Positions 49,593 to 57,980 of a DNA stretch of 64,000 nucleotides are shown here, one piece after another. Each line of letters opens with the position of its first letter. The first letter of the stretch is position 1. The position numbers and the translations under genes are program-made. The notes beneath the pieces are model-generated. The model was not told the origin of the DNA. It was given only the letters and a program-made list of their open reading frames with translations, and searched no databases. This DNA is from Fratercula arctica (Eukaryota; Chordata; Aves; Charadriiformes; Alcidae), in assembly GCA_947846985.1 (NCBI GenBank), contig CANTUZ010000025.1, forward strand, positions 12,646,100 through 12,710,099, read 5' to 3'.

Positions 49593-50240
49593 TTCCACCC
49601 CCTCGCTCAAGAGACCGCTTCTGCTGGGGTTCATTTAGTCTTGTGGGGTATAACACAGAGTAATTGACAAAGGCATGCAATAAACATATATATGGAAAAA
49701 GGGAAGAAAAAAAAAAGAAAACCAAACATATCTCTACAATACTGCTTTGAATCAGGTGTCCTATTCCTCTTGCCAGGGGATTAAACCACTCAGCCAGCCA
49801 GGCACCACCAGTAGGTTGTTTCATTTGGTATGTTAAGTCCCAGAGAATGCTGAATATCGTGCTCCATGCTGGCTGTTTCATCAGTTATGTTGAGGCAGCA
49901 CACGTCTTCACAGTTGAAGCAGGATTTCTGGTGTCAAGGGAGGAAATAGTCTACCTTCAGTTGATATTGTAGTATTCATTGGCATACAGCTGTTACCTAC
50001 TCAGAAAAGATAGCAATGAGAGACATTAATATCAAAATCACTTAGCATGGTATCATTCTATAATACAGCTGCTGGGGTTGATGCACCACTAAAAAACAAG
50101 TTGTCTAAAGATCTGCAGCTGTTGACCTTCCCTTAATAGAAAAGGCAGATGAGTTAGGTACAGTAGATGCTAAACAAATCCAAGTATTTACGTGCTGCTT
50201 TTGCAGAGATATATCCAGGGTGTGTACTTTTAGTACCAGA
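49593..50240 (-). other. ERV-3 3' non-coding region
   Basis: Lies between the pol remnant and the 3' LTR and ends in the polypurine tract. No env-like coding seen. Confidence 0.6.
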
Positions 50241-51374
50241 CTATAAAGCACAGCGAGCCAACCTGTGATAGGGGAGGAATACAGGAGTGCCATCACTTTC
50301 CAGTAATACATACACTGTTGCTCCAGCTCCTTCAGCCAATATTACCCCAGGTTTGACGACCTGATGCAGGTTAACTGCCCACACAGATTGGGGAGCTGTG
50401 GCTTGTGCTTTTTTGGATTGGACTTCAATTCGATACTGGATTCGCGATACCAATAACACCGTTCTGATGCTATCTCCTCTAGATAAGGCACAGGTACTTG
50501 TCAAGGACACCTGAAATACAAGAACTCGAGAATCTGATATTAACAAAGGATGTAAAGTAAGAGGAGAAGTTGGGTTATGATGTGTAGGGGAACCTTGTAA
50601 TGCCTTGGACCAAAATCCTACAGGTTCTTTCTGGTTTTTCATCCCAGTCATCTGTCACAATCCCAAAACTGGATCATCTGGAATTGTTACTTCTAATTCA
50701 AAAGGATATCCTTGCTTAGGAGTGTATAATTGTGCATGCTCAATCAAAGCGTTTTTGCAGTCATCAAAGGCTTCTTGTTGTTGCTTGGTCCCCTGCCAGA
50801 CAACTTTCTTCCTAGTTAATTTCTGCAGAAGGCACATTAATATCACCAGATGTGGGATAAAAGTTCTCCAATACTCTAAAAGTCCCAAAAAGATCTGGAA
50901 CTGTTTTACTGTGATTGATAAAAGGAATCGCTGGACTGTTTGCTGTACCTTATTTGATATTTCTCTAATCTGTCCATGCCAAACTATTCCCCAAAATTGT
51001 ACAGTAGCACTAGGACCCTGTATTTTCTTTGGATTAATTGCCCGACCTCGGTCCTGCAAATGCGCTTTCAGCAATTCGGCAGCTGCTTCACTTTCTTGTT
51101 GTGACTCTGCCATAATCAATAGACCATCAATATAATAGTAAACAGTAACGGTACCCGACCATACTGCTAAATCAGCTGCTATCATTAGGTGGCAAATGGA
51201 GGGACTGTGTTTGTATCCCTGAGGCAATACTTGGAAAGTATATTGCTTTTGTTCCCGGGTCACATCTTGCATTGAGGTGTCAGGCAGGGTGGAGGGGGAG
51301 TGCAGAGTTGGTGGTGGGGCTGGGGGTGGTAGGCTTTTTTGCATAAATGCTAACTTTTGCCACCGGGGAAACAT
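50241..51374 (-). pseudogene. pol: ERV-3 pol remnant: partial reverse transcriptase fused to the integrase end
   Basis: The piece starts after a deletion that removed the protease and the first part of the reverse transcriptase. It reads QVLPQGYKHSPSICH, then the active-site box as YIDG instead of YIDD (second catalytic Asp lost), then the connection (FLGLLEYWRTFIPHL). After a stop at 50652-50654 the frame goes on to an RNase H start (GFWSKALQG) and then jumps to the integrase C-terminal end. It cannot make an active polymerase. It is in the same frame as gag, as in ERV-1. Confidence 0.85.
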
Positions 51375-51401
51375 TTCTGATGTTGTGATCCCATCTCTTT
51401 C

Positions 51402-52619
51402 TTATTGTGGGATAACAGCTTGTACAAAATCATTCCGCTTTTGTTTCCTTGTCACCCATGCTGTAACTGCTTTCTGTTTTGTCGGCTTTCCTTTATTGAC
51501 CACCCACACAGATGGTCCCGAAATCACAGCCTCAGTTTCCCTCAAGGTATTTCCTAGGGCACCTAAAGTACCCATAGCATTTGCCACTGCTGGTATAATC
51601 AAGGGATTTAGTGAGGCAGGCGCGCCTCTCAAAAACTGCATTTCAATACTTCTCATCACTGCTACAGTGTCCAGATTGCATCCTGTAACCAACACATGAG
51701 CCATCCCCATCTGCTGCACCAAATTAATACCTTTCTTGGTTGCACACCAGTTTCCGAGGGACGACACTAATTCAATGAGTTCTGTATATGCTGTTAAAAC
51801 TGCTGCACACAACCACTGATACAACACAGGTGCCATAATGTCTTGCTCATCAGGACCTCTGACTTTTTGCAGCTGAGCATATCCTCGTATCTGATCACGA
51901 ATGGGGATAGGGCTTAATAAATCTTTTTCACTCTCTGATAAATGGATAGATGCAGCTCCACTATCCCAAGCTGGCAGAATCCATGCCAGTATACCTTCCC
52001 CACTCTTTTGCTGATAAATCTCTAAAAATTCCCTTAACTCTTTCGGAGTGTCAGTACGCGTGATCTGCACTCCCCTGTCTGCTCGTTCCTGCTCCCCCCT
52101 CATTTGAATGAGGGGTCGTGCTACCACCACCTCACTGCTTTTTAAGTCCGCGTCAAATTCAAACTCAGTCTCAGAGTCGGAGGGTTCACTCCAAATATTT
52201 TCATCCCATTCCTTGGGATCCCATGACCATTTTGTGGTGAGAGCACGAACTTGGGAAATTGAAAGCTTACTTTTCCCATATTTCTCCCTTTGTTTATTAA
52301 CAATACCCGCTACCAACCGGTCTACATTATCTTGCAGCTCATGGCACCGCTCTGCTTGAACAGTAATTACTTCTTGCACGATCACCTTTTCATCCTGTAA
52401 ACGCCTGTATTCCTTTTCCAACTCTCTACTACGTAATGCAACAACTTCACGATTAAGAGCTCTAAGTCCAGTAGCTAACAGCCATCCTAATTTCCCTGCT
52501 AATTCACATGAAGAACGTGATGCCGTTTTCCACAGCAACTGACGCATAGCCATTTCAGTTGCCTGGGGGGTAATCACTGCTCCATCATCTAATTTAGGCC
52601 CTGCCTGTGGCGGAGTCAA
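51402..52619 (-). CDS. gag: ERV-3 gag (405 codons, open)
   Basis: The uninterrupted frame stops at TAA 51402-51404. A predicted helical/coiled-coil stretch (REVVALRSRELEKEYRRLQD) lies in the first 100 residues. An acidic segment follows near 185, then a capsid-like region with AWILPAWDSGAASI and TELIELVSSLGNWCATKKG. The W-x-x-AWDSGA box matches the equivalent place in ERV-1 gag, which supports a class III link. No zinc knuckle is seen. The start is uncertain, because upstream in-frame codons could extend it. That gag is open while pol is gutted suggests the copy was once mobilised with proteins supplied in trans, or that it is simply young. Confidence 0.72.
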   Translation of the reverse strand: MTPPQAGPKLDDGAVITPQATEMAMRQLLWKTASRSSCELAGKLGWLLATGLRALNREVVALRSRELEKEYRRLQDEKVIVQEVITVQAERCHELQDNVDRLVAGIVNKQREKYGKSKLSISQVRALTTKWSWDPKEWDENIWSEPSDSETEFEFDADLKSSEVVVARPLIQMRGEQERADRGVQITRTDTPKELREFLEIYQQKSGEGILAWILPAWDSGAASIHLSESEKDLLSPIPIRDQIRGYAQLQKVRGPDEQDIMAPVLYQWLCAAVLTAYTELIELVSSLGNWCATKKGINLVQQMGMAHVLVTGCNLDTVAVMRSIEMQFLRGAPASLNPLIIPAVANAMGTLGALGNTLRETEAVISGPSVWVVNKGKPTKQKAVTAWVTRKQKRNDFVQAVIPQ

Positions 52620-52744
52620 TTGAGCCAGAAAAGCAGCAACAGGAGTCCACTATTCAGTACTGGGCCATCCCGAAATATAGGAAGACATCTCAGTTTCACC
52701 CCCAGCCCACCGTTTTTTCCTCAGCCATGGCATGGTTGTTCCTG

Positions 52745-52762
52745 GAGCCGCCGACTACACCA
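52745..52762 (-). other. ERV-3 primer-binding site, serine-tRNA-like
   Basis: On the minus strand TGGTGTAGTCGGCGGCTC lies two bases from the 5' LTR end (CACACA). It resembles the complement of a serine tRNA 3' end, with a few mismatches. The tRNA assignment is from memory and tentative. Confidence 0.6.
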
Positions 52763-52764
52763 AA

Positions 52765-53232
52765 TGTGTGAGCCGATGCAGGCAGGACGCAGGAACAAGC
52801 ACAAACCACAGATGAAAGGCAAAGAACAAGTTTAATCTCGATACCTCACAGACTGGGGAATCTCCAAAGCAACACCCGGGCAGAGGCATGCAAGCAGGGA
52901 CCGCGGGCACTGCAGCACGAGAGAGAGAGTCCTTGTTAGCAAGAGCGCACATGGACTCCCTGTTCTTGCTGGCATTTAAAAGGGTTCAAACAGGCATAGT
53001 TTTCCCACTGTGCTTTGATCTTCTTCCACAACAGGCCAGGATTCTCAAGCAGCTAGATAAGGTGTCCCTGAGTCCATCACAGACTTATGTCATCTAAGTG
53101 CAAGTGTTTTTCTTGCAAGCACCCGAGACTGAATAACAATTAGTGTGATATATGTGTTTTCCAGTACCCCAGGTGCAAGTCACTTGAGCGTATTTACAAT
53201 CCTCCTCCCCGATCTTCCGTTGCTTTCCCACA
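52765..53232 (-). repeat. ERV-3 5' LTR
   Basis: Pairs with 49133-49592; the minus strand begins TGTGGGAAAGCAACGG and ends GGCTCACACA. Confidence 0.88.
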
Positions 53233-53297
53233 ACAAGCATGAGATTGAAGAACCCTTGCCTGGTTATGTGCCAGGTCTCTAAGTTGACTCTGAGTCG

Positions 53298-53681
53298 TGT
53301 GGGCAACGGGAAAGACGAACGCACCAATATGATGCAAGTCAATTCCAACTTTATTCAGCCTAAGTGTTACATTTATAGTATTATGCTTTCTGTTCATGCG
53401 CTCTAACTCCTACTGATTGGCTGCATGCTATCTTCACGAGCTGTCCACGCACAGGCAGCATCCTGCTGATAGGTTGAAGGTCGATTGCCACATGCTTCTC
53501 AGTGTCTTCTAACTGGTCGTCTCTGACTGTTCACGCGGAGCAGCAGCTTTGCTTTTCACATTCCTTTCCTTGCTGATATCTCCTGACGCTTGCTTAACTT
53601 TTCTCTCAAGGCACCTCTCACGGGTACAGCTTTGTCTCATCAAGGCCAAACAGATTCCCTATGCTACTCTCTATCTCCACA
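53298..53681 (-). repeat. ERV-4 3' LTR (approximate end near 53298)
   Basis: On the minus strand it begins TGTGGAGATAGAGAGTAGC directly after the polypurine tract (AAAAAGGGGGAAT). It is similar to the 5' LTR (63194-63519) over the U3 part, down to about 53440. The following R-U5 part, with polyadenylation signal GGCTGAATAAAGTTGG, is unrelated to that of the 5' LTR. The low end is my best guess (a TGTGGGCAAC edge at 53298); the 65 bases between it and ERV-3 may belong to the same LTR. Confidence 0.65.
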
Positions 53682-53872
53682 ATTCCCCCTTTTTTTTTTT
53701 TCTGCAATAAAAGCTTGATTAATCATTTTTTGCACTATTTTCTGTAAGCAGCCTAAAATACAGCACATGACAAGCATTAAATGACAAAGATGACTTTTAG
53801 AAAATTTAAAACATAAGTTGCTTTATACAATCGCTCTTGAAGTGTCATACCTACGGGATTCCTCCTTTTTCT

Positions 53873-55195
53873 TTATTTAAAAACTAAAAAATCAGCAAAA
53901 TACACTTTCTGAAGCGGTACCTGATTAAACCGTACTCTTCGCACCATTCTTTCTAATGCATTTTGCAAACAGTGAAATAAGCAGGGTACAATAAGCAATA
54001 TTACAAATACCACGAGCAGTACAATCAAGGCTGTCTTAATCAAAGAGGCTAGCCATCCTGTAATTCCCCATGAAGCAAATAGTGCATCAAACCAAGATGT
54101 ATTATCAGCAGAAACAGTATGAAGAATTTTAGCGTGTTCCCATATTTTTTGTACATCTTGAAGCACGTGACCTAATTCATCTACATAAGCACAGCAAGAG
54201 GTATTAATAAGAGTACACACCCCGCCTGCATGAGCAGTAAGAATATCTAGTACCTTGCAGTTCTGCCAAACAATTTCTTTCAATGACTGAATTTCGGTCT
54301 GCATTCTGAGGATAGCGTCAGCGGTTGCATTAGCAATGCTTTCCATTTCTGTAGAAATGTTAACTATCGCTTTCTCCAAGTGCGCGATGCCTAGTGAGGG
54401 GAGTAAGGCATGAACAAAACTATGATAACCTGTATTGTATCGGATTAAAGGATTATTAACTCCTCGTAGGCGTCGGGACAGTGTCCAAACGCCATGAACA
54501 ATGCCATGTAAGTCAGTATGATTAATAACTTGCAAGTCCGGAACCAACATGCCAAGAGTACAGTGACCAGTCCAATTCCCTGGTAGTTGCTTTCTCGCAC
54601 GCTGATCACCGCATAGCCACCAGAGCCCTGCTGGCAAGTCACAAGTGACATTAATAGCAAAAGAGCGATTTACTGCAGTTAGTCTGTAAAGAAAATCTGA
54701 CCATCTACTCTCTTCAACACCGTTAGTTCTGTTACTGGGACCTTGTTTTATGGGATCATAAGGACCATACTTTAGTTGAATGGGGATCCAGTTACCATAG
54801 GATACATTAAGCATTCCAAAATCAGGTGCATTCGCGGCATTCCATGATACTGCAGGACTGCCTTTTGTGTAATTGATAAAGAGAACAGTATCATTAATCG
54901 TCTGTAAAAGAAAAGGATGATCTTGTAACGGACTGAACAGGTTCTTACATTGATAACTGGTGTTGAGCAAACTATATGGGTCGTATTTGGACCAATTGAC
55001 AATTGGAACTCCAATAATTGGGCTGTGAAATTGATTGGCAGTACCACAAACCCAGCAAGAAGTAAGATTAGTAACACTCACAGCTTTTTGAACCAAGGCT
55101 ATAAATGCATTACCAAGAAAAACAGAAAAGGTTACAGGGGTCAGGACACACAGTACAAACGTCAACAACCAGCGCACGTTGCTAAATAAATTCAC
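53873..55195 (-). CDS. env: ERV-4 env, uninterrupted 440-codon frame (gamma-type transmembrane layout)
   Basis: The envelope glycoprotein would sit in the virion or host membrane. Visible features: hydrophobic signal segment at about residues 8-25; CXXC motif (CWVC) at 47-50; many N-X-S/T sites; a basic patch (SRRLR) near 240-244 as possible surface/transmembrane cleavage site; a heptad-like helix at 270-320; CX6CC motif at 327-335; membrane anchor at about 383-406; a 30-residue tail. CXXC plus CX6CC is the covalent-linkage signature of gamma-type envs. It is shorter than most such envs and shows no clear fusion peptide after the basic patch. No frameshift or stop is seen; whether it is expressed is unknown. 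Confidence 0.85.
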   Translation of the reverse strand: MNLFSNVRWLLTFVLCVLTPVTFSVFLGNAFIALVQKAVSVTNLTSCWVCGTANQFHSPIIGVPIVNWSKYDPYSLLNTSYQCKNLFSPLQDHPFLLQTINDTVLFINYTKGSPAVSWNAANAPDFGMLNVSYGNWIPIQLKYGPYDPIKQGPSNRTNGVEESRWSDFLYRLTAVNRSFAINVTCDLPAGLWWLCGDQRARKQLPGNWTGHCTLGMLVPDLQVINHTDLHGIVHGVWTLSRRLRGVNNPLIRYNTGYHSFVHALLPSLGIAHLEKAIVNISTEMESIANATADAILRMQTEIQSLKEIVWQNCKVLDILTAHAGGVCTLINTSCCAYVDELGHVLQDVQKIWEHAKILHTVSADNTSWFDALFASWGITGWLASLIKTALIVLLVVFVILLIVPCLFHCLQNALERMVRRVRFNQVPLQKVYFADFLVFK

Positions 55196-55228
55196 TGTTC
55201 TAAAACTATAACGGCCCTTTCAGTTAAG

Positions 55229-55633
55229 TTACTTCCTTTTCCATGCGTATCTTTTCATACAGCAACACACAACTTTATCCCACTTTTCTTTCTTTACTAT
55301 CCACCCTCTAGGTACAAAAAGGCCCTGACTACAACGAATTTCTGACAAAGGAATGTTTTCTTGTTCTAGGAATGTTTCTTGGCTACACTGTCTTTCGTAT
55401 CGCCAGTATCTGGCTGAATTTATTACTTCATGACCTGTTACCAGTAAAATTTTCAATAAAGCAAACTTGTCCCTTTGCCTTTTAATAAAGCAACGCTCAC
55501 ACCTCAACCCAGCTAAACTGGCACTTCGATACCACTGAAACCCACAGTCCGGACAATGACAGGCAACCCAAGTTTCGCATTCACCACACTCTGGACATCT
55601 TATATCAGGAGTCCACACGAGCAGTTGAGTCAT
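55229..55633 (-). CDS. Small cysteine-rich frame between pol and env of ERV-4 (134 codons)
   Basis: The ATG at 55633 lies 28 bases upstream of the pol stop (overlap), and the frame ends 33 bases before the env ATG. The protein has 13 cysteines, clustered as C13-x2-C16-x2-C19 and C25-x-C27-x2-C30, then C45-x2-C48, and ends in a basic CCC-x-K-R tail. The clusters resemble zinc-ribbon spacing. Position and compactness are those of a retroviral accessory gene. I do not recognise a family. It could be chance coding overlapped by pol, but 134 uninterrupted codons with paired cysteines in a locus with damaged pol make that less likely. Confidence 0.6.
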   Translation of the reverse strand: MTQLLVWTPDIRCPECGECETWVACHCPDCGFQWYRSASLAGLRCERCFIKRQRDKFALLKILLVTGHEVINSARYWRYERQCSQETFLEQENIPLSEIRCSQGLFVPRGWIVKKEKWDKVVCCCMKRYAWKRK

Positions 55634-57095
55634 TTTCTGAGGGATTCTTTGTCAGCCATGGCTTCATCCACTTAGCGGGCAACCATTCGGATGGATCTTC
55701 CCCTGTTGAAAAACAAGCATAAACCCTTCCCCGCGTGATCAAGTCATGTGGGCCCAACCACTGTCCTGTCCTGAGGTCCCACATCAGCACTTTTGCTCCA
55801 GGACCCACCCGTTCCTGGGTCACAAGAGAACCAAAGTGCCGAAGGAGGGATGGCATCGCAGCAGGAGTATCATCAGCAAGCTGCAAAAAGTTTAATACAT
55901 ATACAGCTTTAGCTAATCGTGCTTCAGGGGTTTCCCCTATCATTCCCCCTTTTTGTTTTTGTAAAAGGCGTTTTAGGGTACCGTGTGCACGCTCAACAAT
56001 ACTCTGACCCGTGAAAACATATCAATTGATACATGTATATACCTCAAATGGCCGAATTCAGGAAGATGTGTGACATCAGTTTGCCAAAGCTGTACAGCAC
56101 GTAATCCTCGGGGATTGGTGCCATAATACATAAAAACTATGCGGTGCTATTGCTTGCTGTTTAACATTGGGCACAGGTCCCAGAGCCACTGCAGACACTA
56201 AAGCATCAGCTTGTGCATTGCCTTCTACAATAAATCTTGGTAACTGGGTATGACTTTTAATATGCATCACGTAATATTCCTGCTGTCGCTTTTGTATTGC
56301 TATCCAGAACAGTTTTAATATGCCAAACAGCAATTCATTGGTTACATTACCTAAGACAGCCTTGTCTAAATGCTGTACCAGTCCGGCCACATAAACTGAA
56401 TCTGTTACAACATTGACAGGGCCACGGAAGTGCTGAAACACCATGGTCATCGCCGGTAGTTCTACGACTTGGGGCGATCCTTCTTGATGTTCAATCTTAT
56501 GTTGCCATTGTGTTCCTTGTCTCCAAACAATGGCAGCTTTCCCAGTTTTTCCTGACCCGTCTCTGAACACTGTGGGGCCTGTATTTTAGCGGACACATAA
56601 GCTGGTCTGTTATCAGTTTTTACAGTTTTCGGTACTCCCATGACTGCAATGCATTGCAACCAATGTCGCATAACATCACGAGCCTTCTGTCCTGTAGGAG
56701 CAGTAGCTAGAACAAGGTGAGAAAACAATTCAACTGAAACATGTACATAGCGCAAACATCCAAATTCCATAATGTACGTAACCTCGGATTGCCAAAATTC
56801 ATCAGGTGTAAGCCCTGGCGGGTTAACCCCCGCAAATGATGGCAGAGGAGCCAGCTGCTGACAGCGCAAACGACCCTATGAAATCAATCGTGCTAACATT
56901 TCAATCATCGTAGATACTGTTTTTTGAAAAGGTATGTGGCAAAAATACCCACTCTAATGCAGTCAGGCTCTTTGCGAGTGCATCATCCCACTGTCCTATC
57001 AGGGTGTAAGGTTGAAAGTCTTGATATATCATAAACAAATCTGCAGTGTGCTGTAATGCCTTCTGAGCTGTTGGGGCTAATGAACGTGGAACCTA
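55605..57095 (-). pseudogene. pol: Rearranged second-copy pol pieces of ERV-4
   Basis: Going 5' to 3' on the minus strand: the end of the reverse transcriptase/connection (57095-56885, with WVFLPHTFSKT); an integrase zinc-core piece (56869-56580, TDNRPAYVSAK); RNase H (56570-56160, DGSGKTGK, TDSVYVAGL); a second start of the integrase core (56110-56010, WQTDVTHLPEFG); and the integrase C-terminal half (55943-55605, VLMWDLRTGQWLGPHDL). Integrase core before RNase H is out of normal order and part of the core is present twice, so this is rearranged. Only the last 113 codons, leading into the cysteine-rich frame, are cleanly open. Confidence 0.8.
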
Positions 57096-57459
57096 CCGGG
57101 GAGGGGGGGCAGACACAGCGCTTCAGGGCATCCCCTGTATCTTCAAAGTGCACTCATGTCTCTCCCCCTCTCTCCAACCCGAGACAGCCCCCTTATATCC
57201 TGCCCCGGATTGAGTGGAAAAGTACAGGCTAGGGTCACTGCATGCGTGGCCAGCTCATGCAGCAAGCCTCACCAGACTCATGATCCAGCTTTGCTAACTG
57301 TGGATGTCTGATACCTGACTACATTGTTGTACTCCCTTCTTGTTATCTTCTTCTTTGAAGGTCAGGTTCTCATGGATACACACATAGTTTTTGCAGCAAC
57401 AGTACCAAGTCCCTTTTTCCCAACATGCATACTGGGTTTGGTTCAACTAGTAATTTTCC
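57096..57459 (-). other. ERV-4 internal stretch with promoter-like sequence
   Basis: The minus strand contains GGGGCAGGATATAAGGGGGC followed by a purine-rich leader (GAGAGAGGGGGAGAGACATG). It sits between the first env remnant and the second pol copy. It may be an LTR or leader relic of another provirus; I cannot match it to either ERV-4 LTR. Confidence 0.4.
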
Positions 57460-57467
57460 GTCATGTC

Positions 57468-57980
57468 TCACTCGGACCGTCCTCTGTTATCCCTTACACA
57501 TGCCACCCCGTGGTCCATAGTTGGGACACGACGATATTCTATAACTCGTACAAGGGTACGATGCAAAGCGGCATCTACAACTGATCGTATAATGCTTATT
57601 AAACATGGCAAACAGCATACTAAACATAACAGACAGATTCCTTCCACACAGGCAATGAGTATAATTTCCTTCAACCAACCCCACCCCCAAGTCCATCCAG
57701 CAAAGAGACTTCACCCAGTGGTCTCCACAAGTTGCTGGCTCGCTCGGTGCAGTTCTTGCGACTGGGCATGGATGGATTTGGAGTGGTCACTTAGATTCAT
57801 ACAACACAGTCCTTTAAAATCTTGACAACCGTGTCCGTGAGCCCCTGTACCGTAGTATGCACCTCCCCTTTCAGACCGATGCTTAGTTGGTTCTTCAAAG
57901 ATGCTGTGTTCAGACTTCCATAACTGCGTCCATGCCTGCTTGCTAGGGTTCCGTAGACCGAACCAGGACAGCAGAGTCAT
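57468..57980 (-). pseudogene. env: Remnant of the first env of ERV-4 (transmembrane subunit end)
   Basis: A CX6CC motif (C-QDFKGL-CC), a predicted helix ([19 protein letters not shown]), an in-frame stop at about 57711-57713, then a Cys-rich membrane anchor (IILIACVEGICLLCLVCCLPC) and a cytoplasmic tail. The surface subunit is deleted. The sequence is clearly different from the open env at 53873-55195, so two env lineages are present in one locus. Confidence 0.78.

Larger units (their letters stand above)
49133..53232 (-). mobile_element. ERV-3: deleted class III-like provirus (no env, most of pol missing)
   Basis: A 4.1-kb minus-strand element with two LTRs (49133-49592 and 52765-53232), a serine-tRNA-like primer site and a purine-rich tract (GAGCGAGGGGGTGGAA) before the 3' LTR. 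Gag is open. Pol is reduced to part of the reverse transcriptase fused to the integrase end. The flanks GCAAG and ACAAG may be a 5-base target duplication with one mismatch. The reverse transcriptase is nearer class III elements than class II. It directly adjoins the ERV-4 region. Confidence 0.85.

Noticed and set aside
53233..53297. The 65 bases between ERV-3 and the ERV-4 3' LTR as a host gene fragment
   Set aside because: Too short and without splice sites; more likely the outer part of the ERV-4 LTR, split by ERV-3.
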